Source of the DNA: Acetobacter fabarum
GTDB lineage: Bacteria > Pseudomonadota > Alphaproteobacteria > Acetobacterales > Acetobacteraceae
DNA: 64,000 bases
Reading direction: 5' to 3'
Assembly: GCF_011516925.1 (NCBI RefSeq)
Contig: NZ_WOTG01000002.1
Location: forward strand, 248,001-312,000
Positions 37,879-53,038 of the stretch are shown here, in pieces. The notes below the pieces were generated by a model, which worked only from the letters and a program-made list of their open reading frames with translations, was not told the origin of the DNA and made no database searches. Both the position numbers and the translations under genes were made by a program. Each line of letters begins with the position of its first letter. The stretch's first letter is position 1.

Positions 37879-38486
37879 ACTGGTGTGGGTTCGTCCTCTA
37901 TAAGACGAATATCGGCCTGGCCACTGGTCAGGTCGGTCAGCTTTGCACAGACGTCCTGTTGCAAAGCCTGTGGGAGCAGAAGCTGGAACCACGCCCCGTT
38001 TTCATCAAAAACGGGAGGTTCGGCCTCCACTCCCCACTCAGGCAGACGGGCCTGAATAATTCCCAGTAATGAAAACGGGCAGTGGAACCCAAGCCTGATC
38101 CGCTCGATCAGCTCTTCCTTCGGGGCTTCACGCAGGCATTCGGCTGCCGTGCCGGCATAGGCCCGCACCAGCCCACCCGCACCCAGTTTGATCCCCCCAA
38201 ACCAGCGGGACACCACAATAGCTACGCGGTCCAGCTTTTGGGCAACAACCACCTGCAAAATTGGGCGGCCTGCCGTGCCCGAGGGTTCTCCCGCATCGTG
38301 GCAGCGGCAGTGGGGGCCAAACTGCCATGCCCAGCAATGGTGGGTGGCATCCGGCTCGGCTGCGGCAATGCTGGCAATAAACGCATCGGCTTCCGCAATG
38401 CTGGCAATGGGGATTGCGCGCGCGAGGAAACGGCTTTTTTTAATATCCCGTTCCAGCAAAAAAGGGCCGACCAGCGTTTGTGTCAT
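37875..38486 (-). CDS. IMPACT/YigZ family protein
   Basis: 203 residues. The N-terminal UPF0029 domain is recognisable by KKSRFLARA, HHCWAWQFG, DAGEPSGTAGRPIL and VVVSRWFGGIKLGAGGLVRAYAG. The C-terminal about 65 residues fit the DUF1949-type ferredoxin-like domain. The family is linked to translation (eukaryotic IMPACT inhibits GCN2); the bacterial role is unsettled. Convergent with the small exported-protein gene. The promoter lies in the 203-nt gap shared with the next rightward gene. Confidence 0.88.
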   Translation of the reverse strand: MTQTLVGPFLLERDIKKSRFLARAIPIASIAEADAFIASIAAAEPDATHHCWAWQFGPHCRCHDAGEPSGTAGRPILQVVVAQKLDRVAIVVSRWFGGIKLGAGGLVRAYAGTAAECLREAPKEELIERIRLGFHCPFSLLGIIQARLPEWGVEAEPPVFDENGAWFQLLLPQALQQDVCAKLTDLTSGQADIRLIEDEPTPV

Positions 38487-38588
38487 GCGCCCTTCTTATC
38501 CTTTCCGTTCCGGTTCGGGCAAGTCGGGCGGGGGCAATGCGCAGCTTCACGAGGGGCATATGCCAAAACTGGGGGCTGACAGTCTTTT

Positions 38589-38629
38589 GTAACAGGAGTA
38601 ACGCGGTAACAGATGTTAACCTGTGTTAC
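38589..38629 (+). promoter_or_regulatory. Array of GTAAC/GTTAC elements
   Basis: Five copies of GTAAC or its complement GTTAC (one as GTTAAC) occur at 38589, 38598, 38606, 38615 and 38625, spaced 8-10 bp, about one helical turn. The right part forms an imperfect palindrome centred on GTTAAC (TAACAGATGTTAACCTGTGTTA without gaps, 18 of 22 positions symmetric). It lies about 60-100 nt upstream of the exported-protein start and could be an operator array. Confidence 0.35.
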
Positions 38630-38689
38630 GCTAGCCCGGAACTGGCAAACCCTGCCACCAGAGGTCTGAACAAAGGAGAAAGCACCCAC

Positions 38690-39082
38690 ATGATGCCGGT
38701 ATTCCGTAAAAAATGGAAAATCCTGTTTGGCTTGTGTGCGCTTGCACTGCCCCTTATGGCCGGTGTGCCCGCCCACGCCGATGGTGACCCGCTCAATGGT
38801 GGGGATGATGATGACACGGACGCCCACCGTGCCTCCAGCATGCATAATCTGGCAGGCAAGTTACCTTTGCCACGCGCGCACAAGGACTTTAGCAAATACC
38901 GTTTTGTGCCACCGGGGGACAGGGTGGTGGAACAGGCCGATACAAACCGGCTGCTGTTCTGGACCAAAGGCGGCCAGCCAGATGGGTATGCCCAGCGGCG
39001 CGGGAGCAGTGTGATTTATTACAACGCCCAAGGGCAGGCTGTGCGGGTACAAAGGCTGACAGCGCAGGAAATGAACGACTAA
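38690..39082 (+). CDS. Small exported protein of unknown function (RcnB-like tail possible)
   Basis: 130 residues. A signal peptide (KKWKILFGLCALALPLMAGVPAHA) leads to an acidic segment GGDDDDTDAHR and a basic, aromatic C-terminal half with FSKYRFVPPGDRVVEQADTNRLLFW and SSVIYYNAQGQAVRVQRLT. The C-terminal part loosely recalls small periplasmic RcnB/YgiW-type proteins, but the family is not certain. The start is supported by AGGAGAA 10 nt upstream; the next codon but one (38693) is also ATG. The frame open to 38480 is not used. A terminator follows. Confidence 0.68.
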   Translation: MMPVFRKKWKILFGLCALALPLMAGVPAHADGDPLNGGDDDDTDAHRASSMHNLAGKLPLPRAHKDFSKYRFVPPGDRVVEQADTNRLLFWTKGGQPDGYAQRRGSSVIYYNAQGQAVRVQRLTAQEMND

Positions 39083-39136
39083 ATGCCTCGCCCAGCCCAT
39101 GGTTCTGTTCAATCAAAGCCAGAGGCTGGGAGGATA

Positions 39137-39178
39137 CCCCTGTGGCCCCGTTAAAAAGGGGCAACAGGGGCGTGTTTT
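39137..39178 (+). terminator. Intrinsic terminator after the exported-protein gene
   Basis: A 13-bp stem (CCCCTGTGGCCCC with GGGGCAACAGGGG, one mismatch) around an A-rich loop is followed by CGTGTTTT on the + strand. It ends against the stop codon of the convergent PPDK-regulator gene. Confidence 0.7.
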
Positions 39179-40005
39179 CAGGCTGTGGTGGCAATCAGTT
39201 CCAGAATGGAAGCAGACGACTCCTCAATGGAGCGGCGCGTTACATCTATGACTGGCCAGTTATGGCGGCGGCATAACCGCCTTGCCCAGTGCAGTTCTTC
39301 CTGCACTTTTTCCAGATCAATATAGGCGTAATCGGTTATGGCCTCTGGGCGGGACTTGCCCGGGATCATCTGGTTCAGGCGGTTGCGGCGGATTTCAATC
39401 AGCCGTTCGGGGTCTATGGTCAGGCCAATAACCGGCTTGGTTGTGGTAAACAGGGCTTCTGGTGGTTCTATGCCCATAACCAGCGGTACGTTAGCCGCCT
39501 TTATGCCCCGGTTTGCCAGATAGAAGCAGGTCGGTGTTTTGGAAACGCGTGAGACGCCAACCAGAATAACATCCGCCTTGTTCAGGCCGCGTGTTTCCTG
39601 CCCATCATCATGGGCCAGCACATAATGCATGGCCTCAATACGCTGGTAGTAGTTTTCGTCCATAATATACTGGCCGCCGGGGTGGCGGGTTGCCTCTTCC
39701 CCGGTTTCTTCGGCCAGAAAGTTCAGGGCGTTGTCCAGCACGTCCAGAAGCCTGATCTGCAGGCTGGCGCAACCGGCTTCCATATCCGCCTGAAGGATCG
39801 GGTCTGTCAGGGTAGACATGACCGGCCCACGGTTATTGGCAATATGCCGCAAAACCCGCCGGAGCTGGATCTGGGTGCGGATCAGGTTCCAGTGCCGTAG
39901 CCGGACTTCAGTGTTGGGGAACTGCGCAATGCAGGCCCGCGCCACGGAATCGAGCGTTTGCCCCGTAGCCTCGGAAACGAGGTGGAGAGTAAGAATTTTT
40001 TGCAT
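39178..40005 (-). CDS. Pyruvate phosphate dikinase regulatory protein (bifunctional kinase/pyrophosphorylase)
   Basis: 275 residues, DUF299/PpsR family. The N-terminal LHLVSEATGQTLDSVARA and the P-loop-like GVSRVSKTPTCFYLANRG are diagnostic, with the C-terminal MIGPG-like region replaced by IPGKSRPEAITDYAYIDLEKVQEEL. Family members use ADP to inactivate a dikinase by threonine phosphorylation and reactivate it by phosphorolysis. Because the dikinase next door is PPDK, the PPDK-type regulator is the better name here (inference from context). It follows ppdK by 50 nt, with a terminator in between. Confidence 0.92.
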   Translation of the reverse strand: MQKILTLHLVSEATGQTLDSVARACIAQFPNTEVRLRHWNLIRTQIQLRRVLRHIANNRGPVMSTLTDPILQADMEAGCASLQIRLLDVLDNALNFLAEETGEEATRHPGGQYIMDENYYQRIEAMHYVLAHDDGQETRGLNKADVILVGVSRVSKTPTCFYLANRGIKAANVPLVMGIEPPEALFTTTKPVIGLTIDPERLIEIRRNRLNQMIPGKSRPEAITDYAYIDLEKVQEELHWARRLCRRHNWPVIDVTRRSIEESSASILELIATTA

Positions 40006-40015
40006 GGTATCAGAT

Positions 40016-40047
40016 TGAAAAATGGCCGCCTCAAAGCGAGGCGGCCA
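40016..40047 (-). terminator. Intrinsic terminator between ppdK and its regulator
   Basis: On the leftward strand a perfect 10-bp stem TGGCCGCCTC / GAGGCGGCCA with a five-base loop is followed by TTTTT. It ends about 11 nt before the regulator's start codon, so regulator expression from the ppdK promoter would depend on read-through. The other side also carries a T-run on the + strand, making it potentially bidirectional. Confidence 0.82.
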
Positions 40048-40055
40048 CTTTTTCC

Positions 40056-42731
<2,676 letters not shown>

Positions 42732-42905
42732 TTTGCCGTTCACTTCATTCTTTTGTGCCAGATGAGCTGAAGTTCCGACCGAGGGGATGGGAACAGGGGA
42801 TACCGGAACAGCAGCCGGACTGGGCACGGAATTTTTATTTTTGGTTTGGACGACGAACTCCACCCCTTCGTTGCCCGGCAGCATGGCGCAGATTTGGCCG
42901 CCGGG

Positions 42906-42933
42906 CAATCTCTCTTTTACACGTAAATGGTAA
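42906..42933 (-). promoter_or_regulatory. 17-bp motif and 11-mer upstream of ppdK
   Basis: TTACACGTAAATGGTAA (42917-42933) differs at only two central positions from the motif at 37197-37213. The adjoining 11-mer CAATCTCTCTT (42906-42916) is identical to 37229-37239. On the gene strand the motif reads TTACCATTTACGTGTAA, with TTAC/GTAA half-sites. It may be a regulator operator or part of a shared core promoter (TGTAA(A/T) resembles a -10). Confidence 0.5.
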
Positions 42934-42954
42934 AAAACTGCGGGTGTGGTGGTT

Positions 42955-46763
<3,809 letters not shown>

Positions 46764-46941
46764 AGCGACATCCGGCTTTTAGGTTCACACCTGAAATGAC
46801 TGGAGTCTGCGGAACAGACTAAACAAATGCGCCTGCTCCCGCCTGAGCGTGAACAGGCATACCCTTGCTGCGAACAGGAAAGGTGAGTCCTGTATGTTCC
46901 TGTTGTGTTCTTAGTTCAAGAGTGAAAGTGAAAAAGCCGTA

Positions 46942-47901
46942 TTACTTTTTGGTGGCCGCCGCAGGAGTAGCGGTTGCAGGCTGCTGCATGGCTGCCGGGG
47001 CGGCCATACGCTCATCCCGTGTGTCTGATGCCTGTGCTTTGAGCAGGTCCGGTTTGGCAGGGGTGGTAACTGCCTTGCCCGGAGGCGGCAGTTTGCCGTC
47101 GATCAGGTGGTAGCTCTTCAGCTTGTTGTAAGCGTAGTGGTACCACTGGCTACCGGGGTAGTTGTAACCCAGAACAATGGCGGATTTGCGCGCCTGATCG
47201 GTTAGCCCAAGGTCTAGGTACACTTCCACCATGCGTTCGAGTGCTTCAGGCACATGGTTGGTGGTCTGGAAGTCCTGCACAACGCGCTGGTAACGGTTAA
47301 TGGCACCTTCATAATTACGTTCGCGCTGGTAATAGCGGCCAACCAGCATTTCCTTGCCAGCCAGATGGTCACGGCACAGATCGATTTTAAGCTGGGCGTC
47401 GCGGGCGTATTTGCTCTGGGGGAAGCGGGTAACCACTTCTTCCAGCGCGTCCATGGCTTCTGCCGTGCCCTGCTGGTCACGCTGCACGTCTGCAATCTGC
47501 TCATAAAAGCAGAGCGAGCGCAGGTAATAGGCATAGGCGGAATCGGTGCTGGTGGGGTGCAGGCTGATAAAGCGGTTCAGTTGCTGCACGGCTTCGGGGT
47601 ATTTTCCTTTGAGGTAGTAGGAATACCCTTCCATCAGCTGCGAATTGGGGATGTAACCCGAATAGGGGTAGTTCTGCTGGAGTGTTTCAAACTCGGCAGC
47701 AGCCAGCTCGTAGCGGCGTGTGCGCAGGGCATCAATGCCGTTGTTATAGAGCGTCTCCGGTGGTGCAATTTTGGGCGTGATCGGCCCTTTTTTGCTGCCG
47801 GTCAAAAGACTGCAACCCGTAAGCCCGGTCAGCACCAGAGCTGAGAGCACGAACGGCAGACGACGACGGACTGACTGTGTTTTTATAGAAATATCAAACA
47901 T
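46942..47901 (-). CDS. bamD: Outer membrane assembly lipoprotein BamD
   Basis: 319 residues. A lipoprotein signal with lipobox LTGC near residue 29 is followed by TPR-like helices typical of BamD (ETLYNNGIDALRTRRYELAAAEFETLQQNYPYS, GEYPEAV-like GKYPEAVQQLNRFISLHP). BamD is an essential part of the BAM complex that inserts beta-barrel proteins. The C-terminal about 50 residues are Ala/Pro/Thr/Lys-rich (AAPAAMQQPATATPAAATKK) and appear lineage-specific. It lies downstream of lpxC with a 97-nt gap. Confidence 0.94.
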   Translation of the reverse strand: MFDISIKTQSVRRRLPFVLSALVLTGLTGCSLLTGSKKGPITPKIAPPETLYNNGIDALRTRRYELAAAEFETLQQNYPYSGYIPNSQLMEGYSYYLKGKYPEAVQQLNRFISLHPTSTDSAYAYYLRSLCFYEQIADVQRDQQGTAEAMDALEEVVTRFPQSKYARDAQLKIDLCRDHLAGKEMLVGRYYQRERNYEGAINRYQRVVQDFQTTNHVPEALERMVEVYLDLGLTDQARKSAIVLGYNYPGSQWYHYAYNKLKSYHLIDGKLPPPGKAVTTPAKPDLLKAQASDTRDERMAAPAAMQQPATATPAAATKK

Positions 47902-47998
47902 ACCGGCTCTTCAGATCGAGACGAAATCTTATAGCATGTCAGCGGGTCAAGAAAAGCAAAGAAACGCCGATTATTGAAAGAGCCGTGCAAAAAGCTGG

Positions 47999-48979
47999 TC
48001 AGGCTGCAGCAGAGGTGGATTGCAGGTCTGTTGTGTCCTGCCATGCGGTGCTCTGGGCAAACAGGGTTTTGAGCAGCATGTTGTTGAGCGTGTGGCCCGA
48101 GCGGTTGCCCCGGAAGCTGGCGTTGAGCACGCAGCCCGCTAGATACAGATCCCCCACCGCATCCATGATCTTGTGGCGTATGAACTCATCCGGGCAGCGC
48201 AGGCCCGCCGGGTTGAGTACAACGTCATTATCCACAACAATGGCGTTATCCAAAGACCCGCCCAATGCCAGCCCGGCTTGATGCAGGGCTTCAATTTCCT
48301 GCCGCATGGCAAAGGTGCGGTTGCGGGCCAGCTCGTTGCGGAAGGAGGTCGGGGTCAGGTCCAGAGCATAGCTTTGTGCGCCAATGGCGCGGGCGGGAAA
48401 ATCAATGCTCATGGACAAATGCGGGCTTGGGCTGCTGTGGGGGAGCAGTTCCACCCAGGCATTCTGGTGCTCCACCCGAACAGGTTCCAGAACCTGTACC
48501 ACCTTGCGTGGCAGGTCCTGCGTTTTGCGTCCGGCGCAGTCGAGCAGAAAAACAAAATCTGTGGCGGAGCCATCAAACACCGGGGTTTCCGGCCCATCAA
48601 CCAGAACAAGTGCGTTGTCTATGGCGCACCCGCAAAGGGCGGCCATCAGGTGTTCAACGGTTGCAACCCGGTTTTCGGGGCGTGCTTTTTCGCCCAGAAC
48701 GGTGCTCAGATGTGTTTCCACTACGTAATCATAACGCGCGGGCAGGGGGGCTGCCTGTGGCAGGTCGGTCCGTTGGAAAACAATGCCGTGCCCTGCGGGA
48801 GCAGGGGCAATGGTCATGTTAATGGAGCGGCCAGTGTGCAGGCCAATACCTACGGCAGAAATGGCATGGTGCAGCGTGTGCTGGGCCGGTGCGGTTTTTT
48901 GGCGCATCTGTCGCATGGTGGTGGGGAGGATCTCCACAGATTTGGAACATGGGGTAAGCTCCCCAGACAGATTATCCAT
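47999..48979 (-). CDS. lpxC: UDP-3-O-acyl-N-acetylglucosamine deacetylase
   Basis: 326 residues. Catalyses the committed zinc-dependent step of lipid A synthesis. Zinc ligands are in VEHLMAALCG and RHKIMDAVGDLYLAG; the catalytic histidine is in GNRSGHTLNNMLL. GIGLHTGRSINMTIAPA marks the start of domain I. The N-terminal about 35 residues before that are longer than in E. coli LpxC, so a later ATG (48916) might be used, although neither has a strong ribosome site. It follows ftsZ in the same direction. Confidence 0.96.
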   Translation of the reverse strand: MDNLSGELTPCSKSVEILPTTMRQMRQKTAPAQHTLHHAISAVGIGLHTGRSINMTIAPAPAGHGIVFQRTDLPQAAPLPARYDYVVETHLSTVLGEKARPENRVATVEHLMAALCGCAIDNALVLVDGPETPVFDGSATDFVFLLDCAGRKTQDLPRKVVQVLEPVRVEHQNAWVELLPHSSPSPHLSMSIDFPARAIGAQSYALDLTPTSFRNELARNRTFAMRQEIEALHQAGLALGGSLDNAIVVDNDVVLNPAGLRCPDEFIRHKIMDAVGDLYLAGCVLNASFRGNRSGHTLNNMLLKTLFAQSTAWQDTTDLQSTSAAA

Positions 48980-49079
48980 GATCCCGACCGCCCCGTATTG
49001 GTGTGGAAAGTTATCTCACACTAACGCTAGGGCCTGTTTGGGGCAGATGCGAGTCAATGATTATTGCCGTCTGTTTCAT

Positions 49080-49114
49080 CCCCCGCCATGCGGCACACAG
49101 GTGCCGGGCGGGGG
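49080..49114 (-). terminator. Hairpin after ftsZ
   Basis: An 8-bp CCCCCGCC / GGCGGGGG stem with a second inner stem (GGCAC / GTGCC) lies 14 nt after the ftsZ stop. No T-run follows on the leftward strand. It may end or stabilise the ftsZ transcript before lpxC. Confidence 0.45.
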
Positions 49115-49127
49115 TAGCCCATAAGGC

Positions 49128-50612
49128 TTAGCGGCGCAGAAAGGTTGGAATTTCCAGCCCGTTATCGCCTTCACCATGGCGGGGTGCACCCTGCTCGGCC
49201 TGGCTGATGGTGGGGTGAGACTGCGCTACAGGCTCTTCCCGTGTTTCTGGTGTGGTGGCCCGGCGGAATGCACCAGTCACGCGGCCAAACAGGCTCCGTG
49301 CATTGGGGTCCTGCACAGGGTAGGCCGAGGGACGCGGCGGTTCGCTGAACAGATTGGCATGTTTGGATGCAGCAGGCGCTGGTGCGGGGGCCGGTGCAGG
49401 CTGGCGGGGCTGTTGTGCCGCAGCGGCAACCTGACCGGGAACCATGTGCGCCGGGGGGGCGGCATGGCCGGGCTGGGGAGCATAGGCCTGCTGCTGTACG
49501 GGGGCACTCTGCTCGGCCACGGGGGGCTGAGGCTGTGCAGGCGGCGGCGCGCTGGGCTGTGCCGCAGGGGCAGCGTAGGTCTGTTCCGGCTGGGCTTCGG
49601 TTTCCACTGCTGCCAGATGCGGGCGTTCAGCCGCGCCTGAGGGTACGTCAATCCCCGTGGCAACAACGGATACGCGTACGCGCCCGCTCATTTTTTCCTC
49701 AATGACCGTACCAAAGATCATGTTGGCGTCTTCTGGTACTTCACGGCAGATGCGGTTGAAGGCTTCTTCCGCTTCAAAGAAGGTCATGTCTTCACCACCG
49801 GTAACATTGACCAGCAGGCCCTTGGCGGTAGCCATGCAGGTATCTTCCAGCAGTGGGTTGGAAATGGCGGCTTCGGCAGCTTCCACCGCACGGTTTTCAC
49901 CTTCGGCTTCGCCCGTACCCATCATGGCCTTGCCCATTTCCGCCATAACGCTGCGGATGTCGGCAAAGTCGAGGTTGACGTAGCCGCGTTCCATCATCAG
50001 GTCGGTAACGCCGCGCACGCCCATGTTCAAAACTTCGTCAGCCAGCTTGTAGGCTTCACGCAGGGTGGTGCGTTCGTTGGCAATACGGAAGAGATTCTGG
50101 TTGGGGATGACAATCAGCGTATCAACATACTGCTGAAGTTCCTGAATACCTTCATCCGCTACACGTGCGCGGCGCTTGCCTTCGTAGGCGAAAGGCTTGC
50201 TGACCACGCCAATGGTCAGAATGTTCCGCTCACGCGCCATGCGGGCAATAACTGGTGCTGCCCCTGTACCCGTGCCCCCACCCATGCCGGTGGTGATGAA
50301 CACCATATGTGCGCCGTCCAGGTAGCGGGCAATTTCGTCCGCTGCTTCTTCCGCTGCGGCACGGCCCACTTCGGGCTTGGCGCCTGCGCCAAGGCCGTGG
50401 GTCAGGTGCGGGCCAAGCTGGATGCGGCTGTCGGCCAGACTTTTGGCCAGACTCTGCGCATCGGTGTTGGCTACAACAAACTCCACACCCTGCAGGTTGG
50501 AGGCAATCATGTTGTCAACCGCGTTCGTCCCCCCGCCGCCAACGCCTATAACGGTGATCTTGGGCGAAAAATCAGCATGAGTCTGGGGTGGAACGGTTAG
50601 GTTGAGTGTCAT
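49128..50612 (-). CDS. ftsZ: Cell division GTPase FtsZ
   Basis: 494 residues. The tubulin-like ring protein. GTPase motifs: [18 protein letters not shown] and the tubulin signature [13 protein letters not shown]. After the globular domain (about 320 residues) comes an unusually long disordered linker rich in Pro, Ala and Gln (about 155 residues), then the C-terminal peptide LEIPTFLRR that binds FtsA. Long linkers are known in alphaproteobacterial FtsZ. An 82-nt gap before it, not an overlap, suggests its own promoter. The ribosome site is GGGAGAG. Confidence 0.97.
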   Translation of the reverse strand: MTLNLTVPPQTHADFSPKITVIGVGGGGTNAVDNMIASNLQGVEFVVANTDAQSLAKSLADSRIQLGPHLTHGLGAGAKPEVGRAAAEEAADEIARYLDGAHMVFITTGMGGGTGTGAAPVIARMARERNILTIGVVSKPFAYEGKRRARVADEGIQELQQYVDTLIVIPNQNLFRIANERTTLREAYKLADEVLNMGVRGVTDLMMERGYVNLDFADIRSVMAEMGKAMMGTGEAEGENRAVEAAEAAISNPLLEDTCMATAKGLLVNVTGGEDMTFFEAEEAFNRICREVPEDANMIFGTVIEEKMSGRVRVSVVATGIDVPSGAAERPHLAAVETEAQPEQTYAAPAAQPSAPPPAQPQPPVAEQSAPVQQQAYAPQPGHAAPPAHMVPGQVAAAAQQPRQPAPAPAPAPAASKHANLFSEPPRPSAYPVQDPNARSLFGRVTGAFRRATTPETREEPVAQSHPTISQAEQGAPRHGEGDNGLEIPTFLRR

Positions 50613-50694
50613 GTGTCTCTCCCGGACTGCGGCGGGTTAACAGGGGCGTTGTAGATAAGATTGCGAATAGTTTACCAACCTTTTGCGGGGCAAA

Positions 50695-52131
50695 TCAAAC
50701 CCTCTCACGAATAAAAGCAACCAGTTTTTGTAAAAAACCAGTTGGCGCGGCTTCGCGGAATTCCACATCACTGAACGGACGCTCCGCACTGGCCGCCCAG
50801 AACAGCAGGCCAGCAGCCGTGGCAAAGCCTGCTGCGGCTGCCGTATCTTCTGGCAGACCCGCAATATTCTTGGGCCTGCCCAGACGGACCGAGCGCGTAA
50901 AACCAGGGCCGGAATGACGGCCAACACTTACCGGCACCCCCAGAATACGCTCGGCCAGCGGGCGGATTCCATCCAGCAGGGAGCCTCCTCCGGTCAGCAC
51001 AATGCGACCACTGGCGGCCATGCCAAGGCCCGCGCCATCCAGTTTTTCGCGCACCAGTTCCAGTGTTTCTTCCATACGGGGGCGAATGATGCGGCCAAGC
51101 TGGGCGCGGGAGATCTGCTCAAAATGAGGCACATCATTGCCCAGCAGTTCCACGGTCAGGATTTCGTCCTCCACGTCGGAGGAGAGGTCCGCACTGCCAT
51201 ACACGGTTTTCAGCCGCTCGGCATTGTCAAGCGATGTGCCAAGCCCGCGGGCTATGTCACGCGTAACATGCAGCCCGCCAACCCCGATCTGGGCGGTGTG
51301 CAGGATCTGGCCTTCACCAAACACGGCAAAGGATGTGGTGCCCCCGCCCATGTCCACAACCGTTGTGCCAAGGTCGCGTTCATCCCTGTCCAGCACGGAC
51401 AGGCCGGATGCCAGCGGGGAGGATACAAGAGCCTCCATGCGCAGTTCGGCACGGCTCAGCACGGTTTCAAGGTTCAGCAGGGCGGTGGTGGCGGCATCAA
51501 TAATATGCAGGCGCGCCTTGAGCGTTTCGCACAGGTGCCCCCGTGGGTCAGACACGCCCTCAGTATCATCCACCGTAAAGTCTATGGGCAGGGTGTGAAT
51601 GACCTCGCGCCCCTGCACGGTGGCCTGCACGCGCCCTTCCGTAACCACGCGGCGGATGTCCGCCTCGGTTACGACCCGCCCGCCAATGGGCCAGCGCACA
51701 TTGAACAAGCGGCTGGCCGGATGCCCGCAGGACAGGTTGACCACCACCTTGTCTATGGTGCGCTCGGCCATGTTCTCAGCCTGCGCTACGGTTGCGCGTA
51801 TGGCGGCTTCGGCCTCCTGCAACTCGGTTATGGCGCCATTGCGCACACCAGCGGAGCGGCGCCAGCCAAAGCCCGCCACGCGCAGCATGCCGTTGGGCTC
51901 CCCCTTGCCAATAAGGCAGGTAATTTTGGTCGAGCCAATATCCAGCACCGCACTGTAGCCGTTGCGCCATGTGTGCGGGCGTTTGTTGCGCTCACTGGGG
52001 GGGAGCGGAAGGGATGCTTCCCCCCCGCTCATGCGCAGTGTGGGGGAGGCTGAAGAATGGCTCCGCTTTTTGTGCAGCCGGTCCGCCAGACTGAGTGCGG
52101 GGGAAGCAGGGGAGTGCGCGGCGTCATTCAT
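50695..52131 (-). CDS. ftsA: Cell division protein FtsA
   Basis: 478 residues. An actin-like protein that tethers FtsZ to the membrane. AVLDIGSTKITCLIG (phosphate 1), TTVVDMGGGTTSFAVF (phosphate 2) and IVLTGGGSLLDGI (adenosine) are present. The C-terminal amphipathic helix GFLQKLVAFIRERV is the membrane anchor. The N-terminus carries a low-complexity extension of about 60 residues (Ser/Pro/Lys-rich) before the actin fold. The start at 52131 is supported by GGAGGAAAG and overlaps the ftsQ end by 8 nt. Confidence 0.95.
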   Translation of the reverse strand: MNDAAHSPASPALSLADRLHKKRSHSSASPTLRMSGGEASLPLPPSERNKRPHTWRNGYSAVLDIGSTKITCLIGKGEPNGMLRVAGFGWRRSAGVRNGAITELQEAEAAIRATVAQAENMAERTIDKVVVNLSCGHPASRLFNVRWPIGGRVVTEADIRRVVTEGRVQATVQGREVIHTLPIDFTVDDTEGVSDPRGHLCETLKARLHIIDAATTALLNLETVLSRAELRMEALVSSPLASGLSVLDRDERDLGTTVVDMGGGTTSFAVFGEGQILHTAQIGVGGLHVTRDIARGLGTSLDNAERLKTVYGSADLSSDVEDEILTVELLGNDVPHFEQISRAQLGRIIRPRMEETLELVREKLDGAGLGMAASGRIVLTGGGSLLDGIRPLAERILGVPVSVGRHSGPGFTRSVRLGRPKNIAGLPEDTAAAAGFATAAGLLFWAASAERPFSDVEFREAAPTGFLQKLVAFIRERV

Positions 52132-53038
52132 CTCGGCTTTCCTCCGTGGGGGATCGGGTGGGCTGGGTGTGGTGGGGTGTGTGCTGCGGGCTGCTTTTTG
52201 CGCCATCCCCTGCCGGTGCGGAGGGGGCAGGGGGCGGTTCAGGAGGGCGTTCACGTATGGTCAGCCGGTCGGGCAGGCGCATGTCAATCAGTTCAACGGG
52301 GCGGTCAAGCAGCTGTGTTGTGGCGTTAATTCTGGCCAACCGGTGAATGGCCGGGGCTTCCTCCCCTTCGGGCAGGAGCACGGTTGCGCCATCTTTCAGG
52401 CTCAGGTTCCAGCGGCGGTCGCTTACCCGTACAGCGGCTGTTACGTGGGATTTTACGTCCGGTTCCTGTGCCAGCACGTCTATCAGGGCGGCGGCGTTTT
52501 CGTTCGCGCCGTCACCTACGACCAGTGGCAGTTTGGCAAAGGCGGTGGCGTCCTTGTCGTTCGCGCCCTGATCCGGCACTTTCTGCCCCTGCCGGTCGAT
52601 CAGGATAAAATGGCCCTGATGCTGCCACACCGCATAAGGCGGGCGCTCGGTAATGTGCACGTCAATCTCGCCAGACAGGTGGCGCTCAACGCTTACATGG
52701 TCAATAAACGGCAGGGCGGTCAGGTTCTCACGCGCGCGGGTGACGTTGAAGTTGAGAACCGGGTCCCCCACGGCAATGTTCAGGGCGGTGTGAATGGCCT
52801 CGTCACTGGTCAGGTTGGCCCCTTCAACCCGGATACTGGTCACGCGCAGGGCGGAGGTGCCCAGTAATTTGTCCCGCAAGGGGGCAATCTGTTTTTGCAG
52901 GGCCGGAAGAGGCACCGCCAGATAAACAGCAGCCCCGGCCCCCGCCAGCAGCATAAGCCCGATAACGGGCCGCAGCAGGCGTTTTTGGCGCTTGAGGAAT
53001 AATCCCGTGCGGGAGGGGCGGCTGGCGGGGCGCTTCAT
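52124..53038 (-). CDS. ftsQ: Cell division protein FtsQ
   Basis: 304 residues. A bitopic division protein. The cytoplasmic N-terminus is basic (RPASRPSRTGLFLKRQKRLLRP), followed by one membrane helix (VIGLMLLAGAGAAVYLAVPL). The POTRA domain begins LRVTSIRVEGANLTSDEAIHTALNIAVGDP, and the beta domain contains LPFIDHVSVERHLSGEIDVHITERPPYAVW. The tail is Pro-rich and disordered. It overlaps ddl by 4 nt and ftsA by 8 nt. Confidence 0.95.
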   Translation of the reverse strand: MKRPASRPSRTGLFLKRQKRLLRPVIGLMLLAGAGAAVYLAVPLPALQKQIAPLRDKLLGTSALRVTSIRVEGANLTSDEAIHTALNIAVGDPVLNFNVTRARENLTALPFIDHVSVERHLSGEIDVHITERPPYAVWQHQGHFILIDRQGQKVPDQGANDKDATAFAKLPLVVGDGANENAAALIDVLAQEPDVKSHVTAAVRVSDRRWNLSLKDGATVLLPEGEEAPAIHRLARINATTQLLDRPVELIDMRLPDRLTIRERPPEPPPAPSAPAGDGAKSSPQHTPHHTQPTRSPTEESRDE

